Assembly (NCBI GenBank): GCA_963726775.1
Contig: CAVSDL010000014.1
Coordinates: forward strand, 1-32,547
Source of the DNA: CAIWHR01 sp963726775
Lineage (GTDB): Bacteria; Pseudomonadota; Gammaproteobacteria; Burkholderiales; Casimicrobiaceae
Direction: 5' to 3'
Length of the DNA stretch: 32,547 nt
Both the position numbers and the translations under genes were made by a program. Shown one piece after another: positions 7,322 through 15,357 of this stretch (its first letter is position 1; each line of letters opens with the position of its first letter). Under the pieces are notes generated by a model that made no database searches, had not been told where the DNA came from, and saw only the letters and a list, made by a program, of their open reading frames with translations.

Positions 7322-8161
7322 ATGCAGGCCATGCGACTGGGGATGGAGCAGGTGCGCCGCGTGCCGCTCGTCCTGTTCGTCGCGTTCTACACGGTGGTGA
7401 CGGGCGGGCCGCTCCTGTGGGTTGCCATGATGTCGCTGCGCACGACGGCCGAGATCTTCAAGGCACCGTACGCCTTTCCGTCGCCCGCCCATTGGGAGAA
7501 GTTCGCCGATGCCTGGACCAAGTCGAACTACGGCACGTATTTTTGGAACAGCACGATCATCGTCGTCGCCGCCGTCGTGCTCGTGACGGCGGTCGGGGCG
7601 ATGGCCGCGCATTGCCTCGCGCGCTACACGTTTCGCGGCAACCGGCTCGTCCGCTTTCTGATCCTCACCGGGCTGGTCCTGCCGCCGCAGCTGGTGATCC
7701 TCGCGCTGTTCCAGATCCTGCTCGACATCAACCTGTACAACACGCGGACCGGACTCGTTCTCGTCTACGTGGCGACGCACGTCGCGATGACCGTCTATAT
7801 CCTGGAAGGCTTCTTCGCGCAGATTCCACAGGATTTGTTCGACGCCGCGCGGATGGACGGGTACTCCGATTTCGAGATTTTCTGGCGCGTGACCGTACCG
7901 ATCGGCGCGCCCGCGATCTTCACCACAGTCACGCTCAATTTCATCGTCCTGTGGAACGAGTTTCTGTTCGCCGTCGTGCTGTTGACCGACGACGACAAAC
8001 GCACGCTGCCGCTCGGCCTCATGCATTTCACCGGCAGTCACCAGCTCGACGTCGGGATGGCCGCGACCGGTCTCATGATCGCGATGCTCCCGGTCATCCT
8101 GATCTACGCCTTGTTTTCCGAAACGATGATCAAGGGCATGACCGCCGGCGCGGTCCGATAG
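7322..8161 (+). CDS. ABC transporter permease, MalG/UgpE type
   Basis: This 279-aa permease subunit partners the preceding one. Six membrane helices are visible, with the EAA loop FDAARMDGYSDFEIFWRVTVP at about residues 180-200, matching the consensus well. The C-terminus (MIKGMTAGAVR) resembles the GLTAGAVK ending typical of MalG-type permeases. The ATG at 7322 lies 2 bases after the stop of the previous gene, so translation is probably coupled. Confidence 0.9.
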   Translation: MQAMRLGMEQVRRVPLVLFVAFYTVVTGGPLLWVAMMSLRTTAEIFKAPYAFPSPAHWEKFADAWTKSNYGTYFWNSTIIVVAAVVLVTAVGAMAAHCLARYTFRGNRLVRFLILTGLVLPPQLVILALFQILLDINLYNTRTGLVLVYVATHVAMTVYILEGFFAQIPQDLFDAARMDGYSDFEIFWRVTVPIGAPAIFTTVTLNFIVLWNEFLFAVVLLTDDDKRTLPLGLMHFTGSHQLDVGMAATGLMIAMLPVILIYALFSETMIKGMTAGAVR

Positions 8162-8191
8162 CGTGGCGGATCCAGACTTCAGGATGCTAAC

Positions 8192-9304
8192 GTGGCGATC
8201 GTAACGGTCGAAGGACTGTCCAAACGTTATCCGGGCGGGACCGCGCCGGCGGTGCTCGACGTCTGCTTCACGGTCGCGGACCGCGAGTTCATGGTGCTGC
8301 TCGGCCCGTCGGGCTGCGGCAAGTCGACGGTGCTGCGGATGATCGCCGGACTGGAGCCGATCACGTCCGGCACCGTGTCGATCGATGGTGAGGTCGTCAA
8401 CCACGTGCCGGCCAAGTCGCGTGACATCGCGATGGTGTTCCAGTCGTACGCGCTGTACCCGCATATGACGGTGTACGACAATTTGGCGTTCGGGTTGCGC
8501 CGGCGCGACATCGAGCAGGCCGAAGTCGCACGGCGCGTGCACGCCGCGGCCGGCAAGCTCGGACTGACCGAGCTCCTGCAGCGCAAACCACACGCGCTCT
8601 CCGGCGGGCAGCGGCAGCGCGTAGCGGTGGGCCGCGCGATCGTTCGCGATCCCAAGGTGTTCCTGTTCGACGAGCCGCTGTCGAACCTGGACGCGGCGCT
8701 GCGCGTCAGCACGCGCAACGAGCTCATCAAGCAGCAGCAGGAGATCGGGACCACCTCGATCTACGTGACCCATGATCAGGTCGAAGCGATGACCATGGGC
8801 GATCGCATCTGCATCATGAATCAGGGCAAGGTGGTGCAGATCGGACGCCCGCTGGAAGTGTATCGAAATCCCGCGGATACCTTTGTCGCGCGCTTCCTCG
8901 GCAACCCGCCGATGAACCTGTTGCCGGGTCGGATCGAGCAGATGGGCGGTCGCATGGTCGCGCAGATGGCGGGGGGCGATCTCCCGCTGCCGCCGCGTTT
9001 GGTGCCGGCGCTCGTCCGGTATGCCAGCAGCGATGTGATCGTCGGTGTGCGTCCGGAAGATCTGTACGAATCCATGCCGCCGGGCGAGCCGGCGCAGTTT
9101 GTGCGATTGCCCGCGTGCGTGGATGCGGTCGAGCCGCTGGGTGCCGAGACGCTGCTGATGGCGTCGCTGGATGGTTCGAACACCGAGCTGATCGCGCGGA
9201 TCGGGCGGGAGACGGCCTTGCGCAGAGGCGACCGGCTCGATCTCGCCTTCGACACCGCAACCCTTCATCTCTTCGATCCTGCCACGACCAAAGCAATAGC
9301 GTAG
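8192..9304 (+). CDS. ABC transporter ATPase, UgpC/MsmK/MalK type
   Basis: This 370-aa ATPase energises the transporter from the cytoplasmic side. Visible motifs are Walker A GPSGCGKST (38-46), Q-loop Gln84, signature LSGGQ (136-140), Walker B FLFDEP (157-162) and switch His194 in YVTHDQVEAMTM. The C-terminal about 130 residues form the OB/TOBE regulatory region of the MalK group, including GVRPEDL. The start is GTG at 8192. One inserted ATPase gene with a MalF/MalG pair and a binding protein makes a complete importer. Confidence 0.93.
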   Translation: MAIVTVEGLSKRYPGGTAPAVLDVCFTVADREFMVLLGPSGCGKSTVLRMIAGLEPITSGTVSIDGEVVNHVPAKSRDIAMVFQSYALYPHMTVYDNLAFGLRRRDIEQAEVARRVHAAAGKLGLTELLQRKPHALSGGQRQRVAVGRAIVRDPKVFLFDEPLSNLDAALRVSTRNELIKQQQEIGTTSIYVTHDQVEAMTMGDRICIMNQGKVVQIGRPLEVYRNPADTFVARFLGNPPMNLLPGRIEQMGGRMVAQMAGGDLPLPPRLVPALVRYASSDVIVGVRPEDLYESMPPGEPAQFVRLPACVDAVEPLGAETLLMASLDGSNTELIARIGRETALRRGDRLDLAFDTATLHLFDPATTKAIA

Positions 9305-9319
9305 AGGGAGCCTAAGCTC

Positions 9320-10150
9320 GTGGCCAATAGCGATCGAATCGTCGACTGTCATGCGCACATCATCGATCCGGAGCGCTTTCCGTTCACCGGCAGGAAAGGC
9401 TATCAGCCGCGTGCGGACGAGGGAGGAACGCGCGAGGCGTTCTGCGCGGTGCTCGACGAGCATGACGTAAGCAACGGAGTGCTGGTGCAGTTGAGCGGAT
9501 ACGGAACCGACAACTCGGCCAATCTCGACGCGATGAAATCGTATCCGGGCCGGTTCAGGGCGATCGCGGTGGTCAACCCGGAGGCTCCCGACCGAACGCT
9601 CGAGGATCTGGCCGTTGCCGGTGTCGTCGGCGTGCGGTTCAACCTCCCGAGCTATGACCCCGACGCGCTGACGCGGCCCGGCGTGCCGCGGTTCCTGCAA
9701 CGATTGAAGGCGTTGGGATGGTTTGCGCAGATCTATGCCGACGACGGGCAATGGCCGGCCGCCGCCGCGGTGTTGAGAGCCAGCGGCGTCCGGGTGCTGG
9801 TCGATCACTTCGGCGTGCGCGACATAGCCGTCGGGACCGGCCATCCCGGGTTTCAGGGCGTACTGGCGCTGGGCCGCGAAGGCATCGCGACGGTCAAGCT
9901 CTCCTCGCCGTTCCGCGTTTCCAGAATGCTCGCGGGCTTCGACGATCTCGATCCCTATGTGGACGAATTGCTGAGGGCCTTCGGCGTCGAGGGCTGCGTC
10001 TGGGGATCGGATTGGCCGTTCATCAACGTTCCCCGGCGACCGATCTACGCGGACGTGATGGCGCCGTTGTCGCGCTGGCTGCCGGACCCCAGGGACCGGG
10101 CGCGCGTGCTGTCGCACAATCCGCGGCGGCTCTTCGGCTTCGAGGACTAG
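9320..10150 (+). CDS. Amidohydrolase-family TIM-barrel hydrolase (Amidohydro_2)
   Basis: This 276-aa enzyme belongs to the family that includes 2-pyrone-4,6-dicarboxylate lactonase, galactarolactone isomerase and related lactonases. The N-terminal metal-type motif DCHAH (His11, His13), a mid-barrel VDHFG (His163), a lysine in VKLS, and the C-terminal WGSDWP (Asp231) are all present. The protein ends with the family's HNPRRLFGF. The GTG start at 9320 is preceded by GAGGGAG. It sits 15 bases after the ATPase gene, so it probably acts on the imported compound or a derivative such as a lactone. The exact reaction is unknown. Confidence 0.85.
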   Translation: MANSDRIVDCHAHIIDPERFPFTGRKGYQPRADEGGTREAFCAVLDEHDVSNGVLVQLSGYGTDNSANLDAMKSYPGRFRAIAVVNPEAPDRTLEDLAVAGVVGVRFNLPSYDPDALTRPGVPRFLQRLKALGWFAQIYADDGQWPAAAAVLRASGVRVLVDHFGVRDIAVGTGHPGFQGVLALGREGIATVKLSSPFRVSRMLAGFDDLDPYVDELLRAFGVEGCVWGSDWPFINVPRRPIYADVMAPLSRWLPDPRDRARVLSHNPRRLFGFED

Positions 10151-10154
10151 ACTG

Positions 10155-11189
10155 ATGCCTGTGCAACCCAGGAAAACGAAACCGTTGAAGGTGGCGCTGG
10201 CCGGCGCCGGGATGATCAGCTGGTATCACCTCGTGGGCTGGCGCAATCTGGGCCAGCGCGTGCGCCTCGTCGCGGTCTGCGATCCCGATGCAGCGAAAGC
10301 CGCCAAACGCGCGGAAGAGTTTTCGATCCCCCACGTCTATCGCGATGCCGAGGCGATGTTCGCCGCGGAGACGATCGATGCGCTCGACGTCATTTCGCCC
10401 CGGCAATCGCACGCCGGATGGGTCGATGCCGCTGCCGATCGCGGCATCGACGTCCTGTGCCAGAAGCCCATGACGCCGACGCTGGCCGAGTCGGAGGCGC
10501 TCGTTCGCCGGGTCGAAGGCAAATCGCGGCTCATGGCGCACGAGAACTGGCGGTTCCGGCCGTGGTATCGCGAGTTGAAGAGATGGATGGCCGCGGGCGA
10601 GTTGGGTGATCTCGTCCTCGCGCGCATCGCGACGTTTACGTCCGGACTGCTGCCGGATGCGACCGGCCGCCGGCCGCTGCTCGAACGCGAGCCCTACACT
10701 CAGCACGAAGAGCGGCTGATGATTGCCGAGGTGCTGATCCACCACCTGGACGTGATGCGTTTTCTGTGCGGCGAATTGCGTGTGGTCGCCGCGCGCGGGG
10801 CGCGCACGATTTCTGACGTGGTGGGGGAGACGGTGGCCGCAATCTTCCTGGAAACGGCCTCCGGCGCCCCCGTCGAGGTTACCGGCACCATGGCGGCGGC
10901 GGGCTATCCCTCGCGTCCTCCGGATCACCTGGAAGTCATCGGCAGCAGGGCGAGCGCCACGTTCGCCAACTCCGAGCTATGCCTGCTCGGACCGAATCCG
11001 CGTCGCCAACGCTACGATTCCGATGTCGGTTATCAGGCGAGCTTTGACGGCGTCATCGCGCATTTCGTCGATTGCCTCGAAACCGGTGCGCCGTTCGAGA
11101 CCGGCCCCGCCGACAATCTCGAAACGCTGCGCCTGGTCGAACATGCGTACTGGGCTGCGGGCTTGCAGCGCGGGCGTGGTAACTTCTAG
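10155..11189 (+). CDS. Gfo/Idh/MocA-family NAD(P)-dependent oxidoreductase
   Basis: This 344-aa dehydrogenase has an N-terminal Rossmann domain with ALAGAGMIS (15-22) and an acidic residue after strand 2 (CDPD). The family EKP motif appears as CQKPM (Lys104). The C-terminal substrate domain carries MAHENWRFRP and the catalytic-region LIHHLDVMRF (His196, His197). Members oxidise or reduce sugars, inositols and related polyols. It starts 4 bases after the amidohydrolase stop. The substrate is presumably the imported compound or an intermediate. Confidence 0.88.
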   Translation: MPVQPRKTKPLKVALAGAGMISWYHLVGWRNLGQRVRLVAVCDPDAAKAAKRAEEFSIPHVYRDAEAMFAAETIDALDVISPRQSHAGWVDAAADRGIDVLCQKPMTPTLAESEALVRRVEGKSRLMAHENWRFRPWYRELKRWMAAGELGDLVLARIATFTSGLLPDATGRRPLLEREPYTQHEERLMIAEVLIHHLDVMRFLCGELRVVAARGARTISDVVGETVAAIFLETASGAPVEVTGTMAAAGYPSRPPDHLEVIGSRASATFANSELCLLGPNPRRQRYDSDVGYQASFDGVIAHFVDCLETGAPFETGPADNLETLRLVEHAYWAAGLQRGRGNF

Positions 11190-11200
11190 CTGAGCCTCCC

Positions 11201-12316
11201 GTGGACACCAGAGAAGAATTGTCGCGCGAGCTGATCGGCCAATCCAAGTTCGTGCTGGACACTCCAGCGTTGCTGGTCGACCTCGACGTCATGGAAGCGA
11301 ACATCGCGCGCATCGCCGCCACGTGCCGCGCGCATGGTGTCGCGTGGCGTCCGCACACGAAGGCACACAAGACACCGGAGATCGCGCGGATGCAGATCGC
11401 CGCCGGCGCGATCGGAGTCACGTGCGCGAAGCTGGGCGAGGCCGAGGTGATGGCCGCCGCGGGCATTCGTGACATCCTGATCGCCAATCAGATCGTGGGT
11501 CCGATCAAGATCGACCGGCTCACCCGGCTTGCCGGGCACGCCGATCCGATCGTCTGCGTCGACAGCCTCGAGAACCTGAGCGAGCTCGACGCGGCCTTTG
11601 CCAACACGGGCAGGCGGCTTCGCGTGGTGGTCGAGGTGAATATCGGCATGAATCGCGCGGGCGTCGAACCGGGCCCGCCAGTGGTGGCACTCGCACAGGC
11701 GATCGCAAGATGCCGAGGTCTCGCGTTCGTCGGAGTGATGGGCTGGGAGAGTCAGGCCACGACCATGGCCGACGCTGCCGAGAAGGAGCGCACGGTCCGC
11801 GACGCCGTCGTGGCACTTACCGCGAGCGCACGGGCGTGCACGGCAGCCGGCCACAGCGTGGTGGTCGTGAGCTGCGGCGGCACAGGCACTTTCCCCTACT
11901 GTGTGCAGCAACCCGGCGTGACCGAGGTCGAGGTCGGCGGCGGCATATTCAGCGACATGCATTACCTCACGCACTACCACGTCGATTTCGCGCCGGCGCT
12001 CACCATCCTGGCGACGGTGACGAGCCGGCCGACGCCCACGCGTATCGTCGTCGACGCCGGCAGAAAATCGATGAGCGGAGACGCGGCGATGCCGGCGCCT
12101 CGCGACATCCCGCCGGTAAGCCTCGTCAAGCTTTCGGCCGAGCACACCAAGATCGAGCTGGAGCAGCCGAATGCTGTTCCCAAGATTGGCCAAAGGATCG
12201 AGTTGATCGTCGGCTATTCTGACACTACGGTCCACCTGCACGAGGAAATCGTGGGTGTCCGCGGCGGCCGTGTCGAATCCATCTGGCGCGTTGCCGGGCG
12301 CGGCAAGACTAAGTAA
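11201..12316 (+). CDS. PLP enzyme of the D-threonine aldolase / D-serine dehydratase (DSD1) family
   Basis: A 371-aa protein with the alanine-racemase-like N-terminal PLP barrel. RPHTKAHK (50-57) contains the expected PLP lysine, Lys54. VEVNIGMNRAG, SCGGTGTF and DAGRKSMS are further family segments. The C-terminal small domain keeps LSAEHTK (311-317). At the place where D-serine dehydratases carry the zinc-binding His-x-Cys, this protein reads GYSDTTVHLHEE (338-349), so the metal site seems altered or rebuilt. GTG start at 11201, 11 bases after the dehydrogenase. It closes the seven-gene cluster. The likely chemistry is cleavage or dehydration of a beta-hydroxy-alpha-amino acid, but the substrate is unknown. 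Confidence 0.85.
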   Translation: MDTREELSRELIGQSKFVLDTPALLVDLDVMEANIARIAATCRAHGVAWRPHTKAHKTPEIARMQIAAGAIGVTCAKLGEAEVMAAAGIRDILIANQIVGPIKIDRLTRLAGHADPIVCVDSLENLSELDAAFANTGRRLRVVVEVNIGMNRAGVEPGPPVVALAQAIARCRGLAFVGVMGWESQATTMADAAEKERTVRDAVVALTASARACTAAGHSVVVVSCGGTGTFPYCVQQPGVTEVEVGGGIFSDMHYLTHYHVDFAPALTILATVTSRPTPTRIVVDAGRKSMSGDAAMPAPRDIPPVSLVKLSAEHTKIELEQPNAVPKIGQRIELIVGYSDTTVHLHEEIVGVRGGRVESIWRVAGRGKTK

Positions 12317-12686
12317 TGATGCCGCACAAGGTCTCGTTCATTCATCAGCGGTTCGTGGTGAAGTGAATTGCCGGCGCAGCACGCTTCCGCCATTCGGACG
12401 GGCAAGAAACTTGAAGCACGCCGAAGCGGGCCCCGCGGCGCACTTGATGATCAGTCGCGTCGCGGGGTTCTTTCTCCACAGGGCTCTCCGCGAGCTTTGG
12501 GAAACAAAACAGCAGCTTGCTGCGATTCAGCGGCGAATCGAGTACGCAGGATGACATCGGCGCCCGCGTGCTCGGTGTGCGCCACTTATTGACCGCGACC
12601 GTGCGGATTTCCGCCTGACAACGATTGCATTGGCCACGACCTACGCCTATGCGGGCTAATCGTTCTGGCCCGCGATGGGCAAATCG
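12317..12686. other. Non-coding stretch without recognised gene
   Basis: No family-like coding sequence was recognised between the PLP-enzyme gene and the promoter of the IPTL-CTERM gene. A short plus-strand frame beginning at ATG 12447 would give 35 residues ending RALRELWETKQQLAAIQRRIEYAG, helical in character, but it lacks a convincing ribosome-binding site. Confidence 0.4.
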
Positions 12687-12716
12687 TTGACGCAATGGAA
12701 ATCGCAATGCAATAAT
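12687..12716 (+). promoter_or_regulatory. Putative sigma-70 promoter of the IPTL-CTERM gene
   Basis: TTGACG (12687-12692) and AATAAT (12711-12716) are separated by 18 bases in a locally AT-rich stretch of a GC-rich region. They lie about 65 bases upstream of the start codon. Confidence 0.45.
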
Positions 12717-12781
12717 ACCCACGTCCATAACAAGGAATACGTAACGGGTTGGGGCGCTTCGTTCACTGGGGAGACGAAATT

Positions 12782-13378
12782 ATGAGAAAAATGGTCGCAG
12801 CACCTTTGGGAGGTCATTGGAAACTACCGCCGATAGCGCTGGCAGTCGCGTTGTCGATTGCTGCCGGGTCGGCGTTCGCCGGACCGAACGGAGGAGCTTC
12901 GTCCGAGCGCAAGGTCCCGATGGCAAGCGTGACCGGGCCCGGTGCGTTAAGCAATATTAATCTGGTGACTGACGCCTGCGGTGGGGTGTCGGGAACGCTT
13001 TCGATTACGGTCACCGGCACCACCAATGACAGCGGCGGCAATGACCTCGTCTGGTTCACGATCTGGGACGACGGCGCGCAAAAGTTTGTGCAGCAGATCA
13101 GCGTTCCGGTGGGCCAGACGACGACCACGGTCGTCGCTGTCAGCTACCCGGGCGGCGTTGGCGCTGTCGCTCCAGGAATCGGCCTGGATCTGGGGGAGAC
13201 CCAGGGGTCCAGCGATCTCACGTCCATCGATCCGTATTTCCCGACGCAGATCTCCGGCTGTACGATAGGCCAGCAAAGTAACAACATTCCGACATTATCG
13301 GAATGGGCGATGTGGGCCTTGGCCGGGATGATTGGTCTGCTGGGAGCATTGTTCGCACGGCATCGCAGGCGCCGGTAG
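12782..13378 (+). CDS. Exported IPTL-CTERM sorting-signal protein
   Basis: A 198-aa secreted protein of unknown role. An N-terminal signal peptide (about 1-36, ending SAFAG) is followed by a Thr/Ser/Gly-rich, beta-type middle part. The C-terminal tripartite signal is IPTLSEWA, a hydrophobic helix (ALAGMIGLLGALFA) and RHRRRR. This is the IPTL-CTERM tag, which in betaproteobacteria marks proteins for processing by an exosortase-like envelope system. The usual Gly after the Trp is Ala here. Two cysteines (ACGG and GCTIG) could form a disulfide. The ATG at 12782 has GGGGAG upstream. The gene is monocistronic, with a promoter before it and a hairpin after it. No exosortase gene is in the window. 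Confidence 0.85.
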   Translation: MRKMVAAPLGGHWKLPPIALAVALSIAAGSAFAGPNGGASSERKVPMASVTGPGALSNINLVTDACGGVSGTLSITVTGTTNDSGGNDLVWFTIWDDGAQKFVQQISVPVGQTTTTVVAVSYPGGVGAVAPGIGLDLGETQGSSDLTSIDPYFPTQISGCTIGQQSNNIPTLSEWAMWALAGMIGLLGALFARHRRRR

Positions 13379-13398
13379 CGCGAGCGGTTTCGCCGGCA

Positions 13399-13428
13399 GG
13401 GACGAGGGCACGTGCACGCCCTCGTCCC
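13399..13428. terminator. Hairpin terminator between convergent genes
   Basis: GGGACGAGGGC and GCCCTCGTCCC form a perfect 11-bp stem with an 8-base loop, 20 bases after the IPTL-CTERM stop and 61 bases before the recD stop on the other strand. There is only a short T-run after it, so it may work in both directions. Confidence 0.6.
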
Positions 13429-13489
13429 GGTTTCGCGGGTCGCGGTTCCGGCATGGGCGAGCGACGGAAGTCCCCGATTTGGCAGACGA

Positions 13490-15357
13490 TCATGTCCCGC
13501 CCGTGGCCCGGTGCTCGCTTGCCTCCCCCAACCGCGCCACCAGCCCCGAATACCGCCGCGTAGGCGAGACAATCGCCTTTTCCAGCACCTCGGCCCCACC
13601 GACTATCGTGACGCCGGAGCGCGACCGCGTGATCGCCGTGTAGAGCAGCTCTCGCGTCACCACGCGATTCGGCATGGCGGGCAGCATCAGCAGTACGCTC
13701 GTCGAACTCCGAGCCCTGCGCCTTGTGCACCGTCGTGGCGAACGCCGTTTCGTGTTCCGGCAAGCGCAGCGGCGCCACCGCCCGGAAACTGCCGTCGCTC
13801 TCCGGGAAGAACACCATCAACGCGTCCGACGCATCGGGCAATACGATGCCGACGTCGCCATTGAAGAGCTTCAGCACGTAGTCGTTGCGCAGCACCATCA
13901 CCGGGCGGCCCGGATACCATTCGGAGCGGATGCCGGGATCGAGCGGATGATCGAGCGCCTTGCGAAAATGCCGGCCGACGAACGTGTTGATCTCCGACCA
14001 CGCCGCGCGGGCCGTCGCGCTCGGCGCACAGCACGCGGAAACGCCCCAGCGCGTCGAACAGCGCCGCCGTGTTGCCGAGGTCGGCGCGCGCGGCGTCCAG
14101 GTAGGCCGTCATCCCGTCGACGATCCGCTGGAGTGACGCCGCCATCGGGGGTCGAGTTCGCGTCCTCGAGCCATTCGAGCGCGGGATCGGCTGCCCGAGC
14201 GCAGGAATTCGATCGCGGCCTCGGCTTCGCCGGCATTGACGTGCGCGGCGAGGCGGCCGATGCCGGAATCCTTCGCGAAGCGGAAGTTCTCGGTCAGCCA
14301 GACGACGCTGTCGTGCGAGGCGGGTCGGCTTGATCGGCGCTGCGCACTCGATGCGCGTCGCGGGGATGCCGGTGACGCGCGGACAGTCGCTCGACGCACG
14401 CCTTGCTCAACGTCGGATCGGCGCAGAGCTCCGAGAACACGGCGCCGGATTCGACGGCGGCGAGCTGGTCCTTGTCGCCCAGCAGGATGATGTGCGCCGA
14501 GTGCGGCACGGCCTCGAGCAGCTTGGTCGCGAGCGCCAGGTCGAGCATCGACGCTTCGTCGACGACCAGCAGGTCGATCGGCAGCGGGTTGCCGGCGTGG
14601 TGGCGGAACTCGCCGGAGCCGGGCAGCACGCCCAGCAGGCGGTGGACCGTGAACGACTCCGCGGGCAGGCGATCGCGCAGGTCGGCGGGCAGGTGGGCGG
14701 CGGCCTTGCGGATCGCTTCCAGCATGCGCGCCGCGGCCTTGCCGGTCGGGGCCGCCAGGCGGATGCGGCAGTCCGGGTTTCCGGCAAGGACGCAGGCGAG
14801 CACGTTGACGACGGTGGTCGTCTTGCCGGTGCCGGGGCCGCCGCTGATGATCGTCAGGCGGCGCTCGAGCGCCAGGGCCGTCGCGATCTTCTGCCAGTCG
14901 GGGCGATCGCCAAGGCGTTCGGCATTGGCGGCGAACAGGCGGTCGAGCAGCGCTTGCACGTCCTTGCCGACGACGCCCGGCGGGCTGGGCGAAGGCTCCA
15001 TCAGGCGCGCGCCAAGCGGCGCTCGTAATCGAAGTAGCGGTGCAGGTAGAGGCGGCCGTCGTCGTCGAGGATCAGCGGGCAGCGCGTCGGGCGCGTCCGG
15101 CGTGCCGACCATTCCGGACCCGAGCAGCGCCTTGCGCAATGCCTGCTCATCGAGGATGTCGCCGGCCGCGGCGATGTCGGCGAGATACGTGCAGACGTGG
15201 CCCGACGGCGGTGGCGAGGCTCGTCGCGCGCGCGGCCGCCCGCAGCGCGTCGAGCGTGTGGCCGGGGGCGCCGCGCTCGCGCGCCCAGTGCACGACGTGC
15301 TGGGCGAAGCCATCGGCGAGCGCCTGGTCGGGCATCGGGATGAAGCGGCGCGGTCAT
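13490..15357 (-). pseudogene. recD: recD, exonuclease V alpha subunit, interrupted by about nine frame changes
   Basis: RecD is the 5'-3' helicase subunit of RecBCD. Its parts are readable in order but in changing frames: start MTAPLHPD (ATG 15355-15357), a segment with CTYLADIAAAGDILDE, LILDDDGRLYLHRYFDYERRLA, Walker A SGGPGTGKTTT (around 14810-14850), LLVVDEASMLDL, ILLGDKDQLAAVESG, WLTENFRF, a segment with MVLRNDY, VHKAQGSEFDE and the final LLYTAITRSR. The frame switches near 15335, 15200, 15080, 15005, 14350, 14200, 14140, 14005 and 13690. No in-frame nonsense codon was noticed inside the matching segments. Either the gene is recently dead or the sequence contains small indel errors; the preserved motifs favour the latter. 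The start overlaps the recB stop (ATGA). Confidence 0.85.

Noticed and set aside
7220..10117. 965-codon minus-strand open frame
   Set aside because: It crosses four plus-strand genes and its sequence is Arg/His/Asp-rich without domains, as expected of an antisense frame in GC-rich DNA.
12447..12554. Plus-strand 35-codon frame ending RRIEYAG
   Set aside because: Helix-like, but with no ribosome-binding site and no known family; too short to claim.
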